A stretch of 64,000 nt of DNA from DATEDA01 sp963789885 (GTDB lineage Bacteria > Pseudomonadota > Gammaproteobacteria > Burkholderiales > SG8-39). The position numbers and the translations under genes were made by a program. The notes beneath the pieces are model-generated. The model did not search any database. It saw nothing but the letters and a program-made list of their open reading frames with translations, and was not told the DNA's origin. Position 1 is the first letter of the stretch. Every line of letters starts with the position of its first letter. Positions 42,206 through 51,238 of the stretch are shown here, in pieces. The stretch spans positions 310,001 to 374,000 of the forward strand of contig CAWBNB010000005.1 in the NCBI GenBank assembly GCA_963789885.1, written 5' to 3'.

Positions 42206-42921
42206 CTCGCAAGCTCGTAGGTGTCGTCGACGAGGACGTTCCGGTCGCCCGCGCGCGCGACGATCGTCCACCGGACGGGACGTTTCACGGCGGCCACGTA
42301 CCAGACCGTCGCGAGGATGAAAGCGGGATCGAACTCCGGCCGCATGGTGACCGTCGTGGGCCGTGAGAGCTCGTAATCCATGCGCACGGCGTCGAAGCTT
42401 CCCGCCGGGACGCTTACCCGTTCAGCGCCGCGCAAGCGGGCCCGCCCGGTGAACGGACCGCCGAACGCGGGGGTGGGGGCCGCGACCGAACCCTCGTCGG
42501 GCAACGGGCCGAACGCCTGAAGGTACGGCGAGAACTCGAACACCGTCAGCCTCCGGAGGAACCGCTGTACCGGCGAACGATCAACGGCGAGGGGGCGCTC
42601 GACCATCTGGAGGGACGAATCGAAGGCGTGCTCGTCGGCCTCCGGCTCGTTCACCGTGGCGACCCGATCGCGCAGGTTGTCCGAGCCGACTTCGAGAACC
42701 CGCACCTCGAGCAGGCGCGCGGTAGGGACCCTGAAGACGCTCCTGAACTCGTACCGCCAGAGGTCGCCGACCCGCGGCGCCTTGGCCGCGTCGATCGGAC
42801 GTAGCGGCGGCGGGGGCGGCGGTGCCGCACAGCCGCCGAGCAAAGCGCCGAGGGCGCCGGCGCCGAGCGCGCCGATCAGGCGCCGGCGCTGCACCGGGAA
42901 AGGGTCCAAGGATCGGCGCAT
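42190..42921 (-). CDS. predicted lipoprotein, paralogue of 42925-43641
   Basis: 243 aa. N-terminal RRRLIGALGAGALGALLGGC is a lipoprotein signal with lipobox LGGC, followed by a proline run (APPPPPPLRP). The mature part begins APRVGDLWRYEFRSVFRV and contains EFSPYLQAFGPLPDEG and a late AVKRPVRWTIVARAG. It shares this framework with the gene directly upstream (YLQAFGPLP, VPAGSFDA/TFDA, TVWYVAAVKR/TAWYAPAVKR), so the two are a tandem duplication. Function unknown; an outer-membrane or periplasmic binding role is plausible. Confidence 0.75.
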   Translation of the reverse strand: MRRSLDPFPVQRRRLIGALGAGALGALLGGCAAPPPPPPLRPIDAAKAPRVGDLWRYEFRSVFRVPTARLLEVRVLEVGSDNLRDRVATVNEPEADEHAFDSSLQMVERPLAVDRSPVQRFLRRLTVFEFSPYLQAFGPLPDEGSVAAPTPAFGGPFTGRARLRGAERVSVPAGSFDAVRMDYELSRPTTVTMRPEFDPAFILATVWYVAAVKRPVRWTIVARAGDRNVLVDDTYELASYRPA

Positions 42922-42924
42922 CTA

Positions 42925-43641
42925 CTAGGCAGCGCGGTAGCCCGCGAGCTGGTACGTATCGCCGACGAGAATGTTGAGCGCGCCGCCGCGGGTCGTGACC
43001 TGCCACTGCACGGCCCGCTTCACCGCCGGCGCGTACCAGGCCGTAGCGAGGGTGAAAACCGGGTCGCTCCGCGGCTGCAACGTACCGCCCGGCGGCCGGG
43101 AGATGTCGTAGTCGATCCGGGTCGCGTCGAAGGTGCCGGCCGGAACGGTCACGCGCCCGTTCCCGCGGCGCTTCGCGAGGCCGTAGAAACGCGGTCCCCA
43201 GTTCGGGACCGGCACGGCGACCGCGCCTTCGGCCGGGAGCGGGCCGAACGCCTGCAGGTAGGGGGAGAGATCGTAGAGCACGATCCCGGCGAGGGGCCGC
43301 TCGGCCATTTCCAGCGCGGAGGTGAACGTGTGCTCTTCGCCGTCCGGCTCGCCGACGATCGCGATGCGGTCGCGCAATCCCGCCGCGCCGACTTCCTGCA
43401 GCCGGACCTCCAGGTTGCGCGGCGGGACGGCCCGGAAGATGCTCGAGTACTGGTACACCCAGGTATCGCCGACGCGCGGCGAGACCGCCGGATCCACCGG
43501 CCGCGGCGGAAGCATCGGCGCCGTCGCGCAGCCGCCGAGCCATGCGCCGGTGGCGGCGGCGCCGATCGCGCCGACCAGTTGCCGGCGGTGCATCGAAATC
43601 CGTTGCTGGGGCATGTCGGGTGCCGCTGCCGACTTGCGCAT
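42925..43641 (-). CDS. predicted lipoprotein, paralogue of 42190-42921
   Basis: 238 aa from ATG 43641 with an AAAGGAG site. Signal with lipobox (GAIGAAATGAWLGGC), linker, then VSPRVGDTWVYQYSSIFRAV. Same order of blocks as its neighbour: EVRLQEVGAAGLRDRIAIV, YLQAFGPLPAEGAV, VPAGTFDATRIDYDIS and a C-terminal GDTYQLAGYRAA. The stop lies 3 bases before the next gene's start, so the pair is one transcript. No known family recognised by eye. Confidence 0.75.
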   Translation of the reverse strand: MRKSAAAPDMPQQRISMHRRQLVGAIGAAATGAWLGGCATAPMLPPRPVDPAVSPRVGDTWVYQYSSIFRAVPPRNLEVRLQEVGAAGLRDRIAIVGEPDGEEHTFTSALEMAERPLAGIVLYDLSPYLQAFGPLPAEGAVAVPVPNWGPRFYGLAKRRGNGRVTVPAGTFDATRIDYDISRPPGGTLQPRSDPVFTLATAWYAPAVKRAVQWQVTTRGGALNILVGDTYQLAGYRAA

Positions 43642-43688
43642 GAGGGACTCCTTTCCGCGCGCGACGTGCGCGCGCGGAATTCTAGTCC

Positions 43689-45794
43689 TCACCCCATCGC
43701 CTGCGCGACGCGCTCCGGCGTCAGCGGCAGGTCGCGGGCGCGAACGCCGAGCGCGTGCGCGAGCGCGTTCGCGATCGCCGCGCCCGTCGGACCGGCTGCG
43801 CACTCGCCTGCGCCCAGGCCGGGCTCACCGGGGCGGTCGACGATAACGACCTCGATCGCCGGGATCTCGTCGAACCGCAGGATCGGGTAGTCCTCCCACG
43901 AGCGCGTCAGCACGCGCGTCGCGTCCCAGCGCACCGCCTCCTTCAGCGTCCAGCTCGCCGCCTGGACGATCCCGCCTTCGACCTGGTTGCGCAACCCGTC
44001 GGGATTGATCGTGCCGCCCGCGTCGACCGCCGCGACCGCGCGCCGCACGCGGATCGTCTCGGCCACCTCGACCTCGGCGATGACTGCGCAGTAGGCGCTC
44101 GCGTTCTTGTAGCGCGCGAAGCCGATCCCGCGGCCGCGAGTCCCGTTGCCGACCGCGCCGGCTTGCCATTCCGCGGCGCGCGCCGCCGCTTCGATCACCG
44201 CGCGGGCGCGCGGATCCGCGAGATGCTTCAGGCGGAACGCGACCGGATCCTCGCTGGCCGCGGCGGCGAGCTCGTCCATGAAGGACTCGATCGCGAACAC
44301 GTTGGCGAACGCGCCGAGCGTGCGCAGCGCGGACACCCGGAGCGGCATCTCCGGCACGAAGTGATACACGACCTCGTGCGGAATGTCGTAGATCGGCGGC
44401 GAGTTGCGATCGCCGGCGCCGGGCGGCCAGGGCGCGTCGCGCGGCGTCGAGGCGGCGAGGGGCGGGTCGAGATGCCAGGCGGCGAGCAGATTGACGCCCT
44501 CACCGGCGCCCGGGCGGCGCACGTGCGAATGGCTCCAGAGCTCGTGCCGCCACTCGACGATCGTCCCGGCGGCGTCGAGGCCGCCCGCCAGCTTCACCAC
44601 CATCGCCGAGCCGAACGGCGACCACGCGAGCTCGTCCTCGCGCGTCCACTGCAGGAGCACCGGCCGCCCGCACGCGCGCGCGAGCAGGGCCGCGTCGAGC
44701 GCCGCATCGTCGGCGCCGTTGTGGCCGTAGCAGCCCGCGCCGTCGCGGTGGACGACGGTGACGTCCTCGTCCTTCATGCCCATGACGCGGGCGATCTGGC
44801 CGCGCAGCGGAAACGGTCCCTGCGCGTGCGACCACACGGTGAGCTTGCCGCCCTGGAATTGCGCAGCGGCGCACGACGGACCGATCGACGCGTGCGCGAG
44901 GTACGGCCGCGAATAGGTCGCCTCGAGGCGCTTGGCGGCGGGCGCACCCGCCTTCTGCCTGGAGGTCACCGTCTTCGTCTCGGCCTTCATCCGCGGCAGC
45001 AGCTCGCGGATCTCGGCCGCGTCGGGCATCGACGCGGTCTCCTCCCAGCGCGCGGCGCGGCGAGCGACTTCGAGTGCCTTCACCGCCTGCTCTTCGCGCT
45101 CGGTGCAGACACCCACGAAGCTGCCGTTCACGACCACCGCGACTACACCGGGCGCCGCCCGCACCGCGTCCGCGTCGAAGCTCGCGAGCCGGGCCGAGTA
45201 CGACGGCGGCCGGAGGACCCGGCCGTGCACCATCCCGGGCAGCGCCATGTCGTGGACGTAGGCCGCGCCCGTGAGCTTCGCGGGCAGATCGCGCCGCGGG
45301 GCGCTGCGACCGACGACGGCGTAGCTCGCGGCCGGTTTGGGCGTCGCCTCGCCGGTCGCGTCGCGCGCGAGGCTGACCTCGCCCGCGAGCGCCCAGTAGC
45401 TCGTGCGGAGGTCGGTGCCGGGGACTTCGATCGCGCCGTCGCGCACCGTCAGCTCGGCGGCGCTCACCTCCAGCCGCCGTGCGGCGGCCTCGAGGAAGAG
45501 CTCCCGCACCTCGGCGCACGCCATGCGCATCGCCGAGGCACCCATTTCGACCGACATGCTGCCGGCGGTGAAGCCCTCGTTCGGCGACGCCGAGGTGTCG
45601 GTCGGTCGGGTGACCACCCGCTCGAGCGCGACGTCGAGCTCCTCGGCGGCGACCTGGGCGATCGCGGTGACGATGCCCTGCCCGATCTCGACCTTCCCGG
45701 AGAGGATGGTGACCGTCCGATCGTCGTCGAACCGCACCCAGCGGTCGAGACGCGGGTTGGCCTTGAGATTCGCCGGCAGCGGTGGCGCGCTCAT
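43689..45794 (-). CDS. molybdopterin-binding subunit, isoquinoline 1-oxidoreductase beta (IorB) type
   Basis: 701-aa xanthine-oxidase-superfamily subunit of the IorB/NicB branch: VTILSGKVEIGQGIVTAIAQ at the N-terminus, a central GHNGADDAALDAALLARACG, and the active-site glutamate in LGAGECAAGPTGAAIANAL near the end. No signal peptide and no fused cytochrome c domains, unlike some nicotinate dehydrogenases, so the electron acceptor is open. The ATG overlaps the 2Fe-2S subunit stop. Two-subunit enzymes of this type hydroxylate N-heteroaromatic rings or oxidise aldehydes. Confidence 0.9.
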   Translation of the reverse strand: MSAPPLPANLKANPRLDRWVRFDDDRTVTILSGKVEIGQGIVTAIAQVAAEELDVALERVVTRPTDTSASPNEGFTAGSMSVEMGASAMRMACAEVRELFLEAAARRLEVSAAELTVRDGAIEVPGTDLRTSYWALAGEVSLARDATGEATPKPAASYAVVGRSAPRRDLPAKLTGAAYVHDMALPGMVHGRVLRPPSYSARLASFDADAVRAAPGVVAVVVNGSFVGVCTEREEQAVKALEVARRAARWEETASMPDAAEIRELLPRMKAETKTVTSRQKAGAPAAKRLEATYSRPYLAHASIGPSCAAAQFQGGKLTVWSHAQGPFPLRGQIARVMGMKDEDVTVVHRDGAGCYGHNGADDAALDAALLARACGRPVLLQWTREDELAWSPFGSAMVVKLAGGLDAAGTIVEWRHELWSHSHVRRPGAGEGVNLLAAWHLDPPLAASTPRDAPWPPGAGDRNSPPIYDIPHEVVYHFVPEMPLRVSALRTLGAFANVFAIESFMDELAAAASEDPVAFRLKHLADPRARAVIEAAARAAEWQAGAVGNGTRGRGIGFARYKNASAYCAVIAEVEVAETIRVRRAVAAVDAGGTINPDGLRNQVEGGIVQAASWTLKEAVRWDATRVLTRSWEDYPILRFDEIPAIEVVIVDRPGEPGLGAGECAAGPTGAAIANALAHALGVRARDLPLTPERVAQAMG

Positions 45795-46273
45795 TTCGCC
45801 GGCGCCTCCCGCAATGCGGTGGCGGCGCGGCGGATCGCGCGCAGGATCCGGACGTGCGTGCCGCAGCGGCAGAGGTTGCGGTCGAGCGCGGCGGCGATCT
45901 CCGCGTCACCCGGATCCGGATTCTTCCGCAGCAGCGCCGCGGCCGACATCAGGATGCCGTTGATGCAATAGCCGCACTGCGCCGCCTGCTCGTCGAGAAA
46001 CGCCTGCTGCAGCAGGTGCGGATGCTCGATCGAGCCGAGGCCCTCGATCGTCGTGATCTCGCGCCCCGCCGCCGACCAGAGCGGCGTGTCGCACGACTGC
46101 ACGGCGTTGCCGTCGACGAGCACGGTGCAGGCGCCGCAATGGCCGCTGCCGCAGCCGAACCGCGTCCCCTTGAGGTCGAGGTCGTTGCGGAGGAGGTAGA
46201 CGAGCGGCGTGTTCGGCTCGGCCGCGACTTCGCGGTCGGCGCCGTTGACCTTCAGCTTGAACCGCTCGCTCAC
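45791..46273 (-). CDS. molybdenum hydroxylase 2Fe-2S subunit (IorA type)
   Basis: 160 aa from GTG 46273, which overlaps the amidohydrolase stop (GTGA). Two [2Fe-2S] centres: Cys41, 46, 49 and 61 (GCGSGHCGACTVLVDG) and Cys100, 103, 135 and 137 (CGYCINGILM, NLCRCGTH). CINGILM is the IorA-type variant of the CTPGM motif, consistent with its IorB-type partner and the absence of a separate FAD subunit. Confidence 0.93.
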   Translation of the reverse strand: MSERFKLKVNGADREVAAEPNTPLVYLLRNDLDLKGTRFGCGSGHCGACTVLVDGNAVQSCDTPLWSAAGREITTIEGLGSIEHPHLLQQAFLDEQAAQCGYCINGILMSAAALLRKNPDPGDAEIAAALDRNLCRCGTHVRILRAIRRAATALREAPAK

Positions 46274-47382
46274 CGCTTGATCTTCAACAGGCGCGCGGCG
46301 TTGCCGCCCAGGACGAGCGCTCGGTCCGCGGCGCTCAGCCGGGGGACGCTGCGGACGTGGCGGACCGGCTCGTACATCCCCATGTCGTACGGATAGTCGG
46401 TGCCGAGCACCACCTGGCGCGCCCCATATTTGTCGATCAGCTGCCGGAGCATCGTCGCATCGAAGGTGATCGTGTCGAAGTAGAACTTCTTGAGGTAGCT
46501 CGTCGGCGGCTTCTTGATCACCGTGCGGCAGTCGGGCCGCGCGCGGTGCGCGTGATCCATCCGCGCCCAATAGTGCGCGAGATAGCCGCCGGCGTGCGGC
46601 AACACGACCTTGAGCTTCGGATACCGCTCCATTACGCCGTCGAAGATCAGGTGGGCCGTGGCCACGGTGGTCTCGAGCGGGTTGCCGATCACGTTGTTGA
46701 AGTAGTGATCCACCAGCCGCTCGCCCTGGGTGTAGCCGATCGGGTGCATGAAGATCACCACGTCCAGCTCCTGCACCTTGGCGAAGAACTTCTCCAGGTT
46801 GAGGCGGGAGTCGGTGAGATCCATTCCGTTGACGCTGGGATTGATCTCGACCCCGCGTAACCCTAGCTGCTTGACGCAGCGTTCGAGCTCGCCGACCGCG
46901 AGCTCGACGTTCTGCAGCGGCACCGTGCCGAGCGCCACGAACCGGTCGGGCCAGGTGGCGACGATCTCCGCGAGCCGATCGTTCACGCCGCGGGCGAGCT
47001 CGAGCCCGAGGCCCGCCTCGGTCCAGTAGTAGGTCTGGTTGGGCGCCGGCGACACCGCCTGGACGTCGATCCCCATGCGGTCCATGTCCTTCAGCCGCAC
47101 GTCGATCGTCGAGAGCTTCGCCCCGCGGTCCTGCATCTGCTTCACGTTGACGTCGCGTGTCAGCTGGTTGGCGAACTGCACGCTCGGCTCGTACTGCGCC
47201 GGGTTGAGGTGCGCGACCTTCGCCGCCACGTCGCGGTTCAGGTAGTGGCAGTGCAGGTCGACGCAGACAAGCTTCCCGCGGCGGTTCTTTACCACCTTCG
47301 AGGCCGCCGACTTGGGCGTGCGGCGCAGGCGTGCGTGGCCGTGGGCAGGATCGGCGCACAGCGGCGCGCAGGTGAACATCAT
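46270..47382 (-). CDS. amidohydrolase-2 family protein (ACMSD-like decarboxylase/hydrolase)
   Basis: 370 aa from ATG 47382 with AAAGGGAGA upstream. Metal site: DLHCHYLNR (HxH), IFMHPIGYTQGERL, VLPHAGGYLAHYW and the terminal Asp in VLGTDYPYDMG. This is the aminocarboxymuconate-semialdehyde decarboxylase branch, whose members decarboxylate aromatic or unsaturated acids (ACMSD, resorcylate, 5-carboxyvanillate) or hydrolyse lactones. Coupled by GTGA to the molybdenum hydroxylase subunits, it likely acts on the same ring substrate before or after hydroxylation (inference). Confidence 0.88.
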   Translation of the reverse strand: MMFTCAPLCADPAHGHARLRRTPKSAASKVVKNRRGKLVCVDLHCHYLNRDVAAKVAHLNPAQYEPSVQFANQLTRDVNVKQMQDRGAKLSTIDVRLKDMDRMGIDVQAVSPAPNQTYYWTEAGLGLELARGVNDRLAEIVATWPDRFVALGTVPLQNVELAVGELERCVKQLGLRGVEINPSVNGMDLTDSRLNLEKFFAKVQELDVVIFMHPIGYTQGERLVDHYFNNVIGNPLETTVATAHLIFDGVMERYPKLKVVLPHAGGYLAHYWARMDHAHRARPDCRTVIKKPPTSYLKKFYFDTITFDATMLRQLIDKYGARQVVLGTDYPYDMGMYEPVRHVRSVPRLSAADRALVLGGNAARLLKIKR

Positions 47383-47440
47383 GGGGGTTTCTCCCTTTTT
47401 GACGTCGTCGAAGCCGCGAGCGGAGCGGCGCGCGGCAAAG

Positions 47441-49285
47441 CTACCACGTCCCGGCGAGACGCTGAGCCGCGAGCGCGCGCGTGGGTGGGGCGTTACCGGA
47501 GCCGCCAAGCGTCCGCCACTCCGCGTCGGAGAGCGACGCTTCCGGCCGGAACAGAAGATCACGTTCGCCGGCGAGCCGGCCGCTCATGTACAGGAGCTGG
47601 CTCCCGACGAACGCCGGGTGATGGACCCCGACGTCGACGAGCCAGGCGAGCGGCACGCCCTCCCCGACCAGGCGGCGCTGGAATCGCCTGAGGACCTCCG
47701 GGCGCTCGCGCACGGCGGCGGGGGCAACCCGCTCGTCGAGCGCGAGGGCCGCCAGCGCACCGGCCGCCTCGCCGACGTTCCATTCGACCGGATGGAGGCG
47801 GTAGCAGCCGTTGGTGATGTGCGTCGTGCCGAGATTCTTGCCGCCCGCGATCAGGTTGGCGATCCGGACCGGCAGCAGCGCCCCGAGCGGGATCTGGAAC
47901 GGCTTGGTGCGGCAGCTCGCGCCGACGTCCTCCGGGCCGGAGCGGTGGATGTCGATCGGATACCAGCCGATGCCGACCGAGTCCGGGAAGTGCGCCCCGC
48001 GCGGCCCCTGCTGGTGATGGGCTGACACTTCCTGCTCGACGATCGTCTTGAGCGCCTTGATGCGGCGCGACTCGCGGATATACGGATGCTTCGAGAGGCC
48101 ATCGATCGTGCCCATCACGTCGGGCCGCAGCCGGATCTCCGGTGCGCCGCGCCGCTCCCCGGTCGCAGGCGCTTCGGTTTGCAGCCAGTGAAGAAAGCCC
48201 AGGCTCACGCGCTTCGCGTCCTGCAACGCCCGCGCCGCGTCGATCGGCGCGCAATCGAGGATGCTCCGATCGCGGTAGTCGTTGCCCGGCCAGTTGAACA
48301 TCGTCACGTCGTGGCCGATCGAGCGTGCGAACCGCGCCCGGTCGAGCAGGCGGCGGTACGTCCAGAGTCCGCCCTTCGTACCCGGCATGCGGTCGTAGAG
48401 CCGGTACTCGAGCCAGCCGCTCTGCTCCCCGTAGATCTCGCCGCCGTGGACCTCGATGCGGAGGCTGTACGGTTGCGCGGATCGGTAGTGCTCGTACTTC
48501 TCGGGGCGGGGAATGACGTGGCTTTCGCCGTCATCGCGGCGTTCGCAGGCGAACGTGTAGGTGAAGCTCTGCACGCAGTGCGGCTTCGGTTCCTTCGGCT
48601 GCGCCTGCCGCTCGCCCGTCTGGTCGATGGTCTCGGCGCCGACGACGTGCTCGGCGCCGCACAGCGGGAGCAGGTCGCCGAGCTCGGTCGCATCGATCAC
48701 GAGTTCGGGATGGAAGCGGACCAGGCGGTCGTCGTCGAGCCCGCGCGCGACAACCGCCGTCACGCGATCACCTTCGGTCGTCGCGGCGACCACTTTCGTC
48801 CGGCGGTGGATCACCAGGCGACCCGCGGCCACGTGCGGCTGCAGCATCCGCTCGATGACGCCGACGGCGACCGCCGGCTCGAACGCGAGCCGCGTGACCC
48901 AGCAGTCGCCGGGATTGAAATCCGGACGTCCGGCCTCCGTTTCCGCGCGGGCGCGATAGTGGTCGCGGAGCATCTCGCGGAACCGGTAGTAGCTCGCCGT
49001 GCCGCCGAACGCCTCGATGTGCTCGTGCTCGTCGAGTGCCGAGACGCCCTGCGAGGTCATCTGCCCGCCGAGCCAGTCGGTTTCCTCGAGCAGCACCACT
49101 CGCCGGCCGGCGCGTGCCGCGGCGAGCGCGGCGGCGACGCCGCCGGTGCCGCCACCGGCGATCAGGATCTCGCAGGGTTCGTCGCGCGCCCGGTCGAGCG
49201 GCCCGACCGCCAGCACCGCGGCCCCGGGATCACCGGTCGCCGGCACCCGCATGACATCGACGACCTCCGCGAGCGAGCGTTCCAT
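47441..49285 (-). CDS. FAD-dependent oxidoreductase (FAD_oxidored-type)
   Basis: 614 aa from ATG 49285. Near the N-terminus a classic FAD motif ILIAGGGTGGVAAALAAARA is followed by VLLEETDWLGGQMTSQGVSA, the signature of the FAD-dependent family often annotated as xanthan-lyase-like oxidoreductase. LVIDATELGDLLPLCGAEHV and IANLIAGGKNLGTTHITNGC complete the FAD fold. No signal peptide. It starts 10 bases after the TRAP DctM stop, so it belongs to the transport operon. Substrate unknown. Confidence 0.87.
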   Translation of the reverse strand: MERSLAEVVDVMRVPATGDPGAAVLAVGPLDRARDEPCEILIAGGGTGGVAAALAAARAGRRVVLLEETDWLGGQMTSQGVSALDEHEHIEAFGGTASYYRFREMLRDHYRARAETEAGRPDFNPGDCWVTRLAFEPAVAVGVIERMLQPHVAAGRLVIHRRTKVVAATTEGDRVTAVVARGLDDDRLVRFHPELVIDATELGDLLPLCGAEHVVGAETIDQTGERQAQPKEPKPHCVQSFTYTFACERRDDGESHVIPRPEKYEHYRSAQPYSLRIEVHGGEIYGEQSGWLEYRLYDRMPGTKGGLWTYRRLLDRARFARSIGHDVTMFNWPGNDYRDRSILDCAPIDAARALQDAKRVSLGFLHWLQTEAPATGERRGAPEIRLRPDVMGTIDGLSKHPYIRESRRIKALKTIVEQEVSAHHQQGPRGAHFPDSVGIGWYPIDIHRSGPEDVGASCRTKPFQIPLGALLPVRIANLIAGGKNLGTTHITNGCYRLHPVEWNVGEAAGALAALALDERVAPAAVRERPEVLRRFQRRLVGEGVPLAWLVDVGVHHPAFVGSQLLYMSGRLAGERDLLFRPEASLSDAEWRTLGGSGNAPPTRALAAQRLAGTW

Positions 49286-49295
49286 CGCGCGCACC

Positions 49296-50615
49296 TTATC
49301 GCGTCATCGTGCCGGGCAGCCAGAGGGCGATCTGCGGGAACGCGATCACCAGGCCGAGCGCGAAGCATCTGCAGCGCCATGTATGGCCAGATCGAGCCGA
49401 AGATGTCGGCGAGCGTGATGCCGGGTGGCGTGACCCCCTTGAGGTAGAACGCCGCCGGGCCGAACGGCGGCGAGATGTAGGAGATCTGCATGTTCATGCA
49501 GAACAGCACGCCCATCCACACCGGGTCGAACCCGAGCTTGATCACCACCGGGATGAAGATCGGCGCGGTCAGCAGCAGGATCCCGATCCAGTCGATGAAG
49601 CAGCCGAGAATGATCCAGATGATCTGGATGAGGATCACGACGCCGATCGGACCGACCGGCAGCGCGGTCAGTGCGTCCTGGATCAGCTTGGTACCGCCGG
49701 CGAGCGTGTACACGCCGATTAGCGCCGAGGAACCGAAGAACAGCCAGTAGAGCATCACCGTGACCTTCGCCGTGTCCTCGGCCGCCCGGCGCAGCTTGTC
49801 CCAGCTGAGCTTGCCGTTCCACCACATCGCGACGATGGCGCCGAGCACGCCGACGCCTGCCGCTTCGGTGGGCGTCGCCCAGCCGAGGTACAGCGATCCG
49901 AGCACGCTGAAGGCGACCAGCCCGGGAAGGATCAGCTCGCGCAGCAGGCCGATCTTCTCGCGCAGCGGGATCGCCAGCTCGGCATCGCTCGCCGGCGGCG
50001 CGAAATCGGGCCGCTGCCGGCAGCGGATCACGATGTAGGCGATGTACATCGCAGCGAGCATCAGTCCGGGGACGACGCCGGCGACGTAGAGCTGCCCGAT
50101 CGACACCCCGGCGGTGAGCCCGTACATGATGAACACGACGCTCGGGGGAATCAGCGTCGCGAGGCCGCCGCCGGCGCAGATGCAGCCGAGCGCCAGCTCC
50201 TTCTTGTAGCCGCGCGCGAGCATCGCGGGCAGCGCGACCACGCCCATGGTGACGATCTCGGCGCCGATCACGCCCACCATCGCCGCCATCAGCGCGCACG
50301 AGATGATCACCGCCACCGCGAGCCCACCGCGGATGCGCCCGGCCCAGGACGTGCGCGGCGCGAAAGATCGCCTCGGCGATTCCGGCGCGCTCGAGCACGC
50401 ATGCCATGAAGATGAAGAGCGGCACCGAGACGAGCACGTAGTTGCCCATCAGCGTGAACACGCGGCTCACGATCAGCGTGAGGCCGGGCCAGCCGAACAG
50501 CGCAACGGCGAACACGACCGCCACCGCGCCGGTGGCGAACGCGAGCGGCAATCCGGTGAGCAGCAGGACGGCGAACAGCCGCCACGAACAGGACGCTCAG
50601 GAGCTCAATGCTCAC
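49296..50615 (-). pseudogene. TRAP transporter large permease (DctM), three +1 frameshifts
   Basis: Starts at GTG 50615 (SIELLSVLFVAA). Removing one base near 50579-50582 joins it to LFAVLLLTGLPLAFATG. A second near 50347-50348 gives AHVWAGRIRGGLAVAVIISC. A third at 49363-49364 restores MLALGLVIAFPQIALWLPG, ending at TAA 49296. The repaired protein (~438 aa) has all DctM blocks: NYVLVSVPLFIFMACVLERA, GGLATLIPPSVVFIMYGL, LGWATPTEAAGVGVLGAI and QISYISPPFGPAAFYLKG. Three identical-direction errors in one gene beside intact neighbours point to consensus errors. It follows repeat copy C and belongs with the DctQ and DctP genes. Confidence 0.88.
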
Positions 50616-50672
50616 TGGACTACCCCCGCGCGTACCGCGCCCGGCATTCGCCCTGGCGGGCCCGCGGGCTCA
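50616..50672 (-). repeat. dispersed ~57-bp intergenic element, copy C
   Basis: On the minus strand it begins at the DctQ stop codon (TGAGCCCGCGGGCCCG), continues AGGGCGAATGCCGGGCGCGG and ends GGGGGTAGTCCA immediately before the DctM GTG start. As with copy A it exactly fills the gap between two co-directional genes and may supply the GGGGG ribosome site. Confidence 0.75.
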
Positions 50673-51238
50673 TGAGGCGCGGCTGTCGCGGCGAGCCACG
50701 CCGAGGTCGCGCAGCAGGTTGGCGATGCCCTGCAGTAGCAGCAGCACGCCCGCGATCGGGATCGCGAACTTGACCGGCCAGATCGCCGGGTTCCACGGCG
50801 TGCCGGTTCCTTCGCCTTGCTGGAACGACGTCCAGGCCATGGTGATACCGACCCAGATCAAGGCCGCCGACGTAGACGACGAAGAACAGGAAGGTAAAGA
50901 GGTCGAGCTTTGCGCGCGTTCCAGCGCGACAGGCGGTCGTAGATCAGGTCGATGCGCACATGGCGGCGGTGCACGAGCGCATAACCGCCGCCGACGAGAT
51001 ACGCGACGGCGGAGAGGTAGATCGTCGTTTCGTTGCTCCACAGCGTCGCCTGGCCGAACGCCGTGCGAGAGACGACTTCGTAGAGGACGGCGAGCGTGAC
51101 GACGAAGATGGCGAGCGCCCAGAAGCGCCCAACCCAGCTGTTGATGCGATCGACGCCGTCGCAGAAACGATCGGCGAGCCGTGCGCGCGCCGGGGGAGGG
51201 TCGCCCTGCCCCCCGGACGCGCGATCCTCTCCGGTCAA
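50670..51238 (-). pseudogene. TRAP transporter small permease (DctQ), two +1 frameshifts
   Basis: TTG start at 51238 overlapping the DctP stop (TTGA). Frame one: RFWALAIFVVTLAVLYEVVS, TLWSNETTIYLSAVAYLVGG, RIDLIYDRLSRWNARK. Removing one A of AAA (50909-50911, minus sense) leads to KLDLFTFLFFVVYV. Removing one G near 50865-50870 leads to AALIWVGITMAWTSFQQGEG and the last helix IPIAGVLLLLQGIANLL. The repaired protein (~188 aa) is a standard four-helix DctQ with an extended N-terminus. Confidence 0.83.

Noticed and set aside
49296..51238. Programmed ribosomal frameshifting in the DctM and DctQ genes
   Set aside because: Five sites in two adjacent genes, without slippery heptamers, and the same kind of single extra base occurs in unrelated genes of the window. 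Sequence error is simpler.
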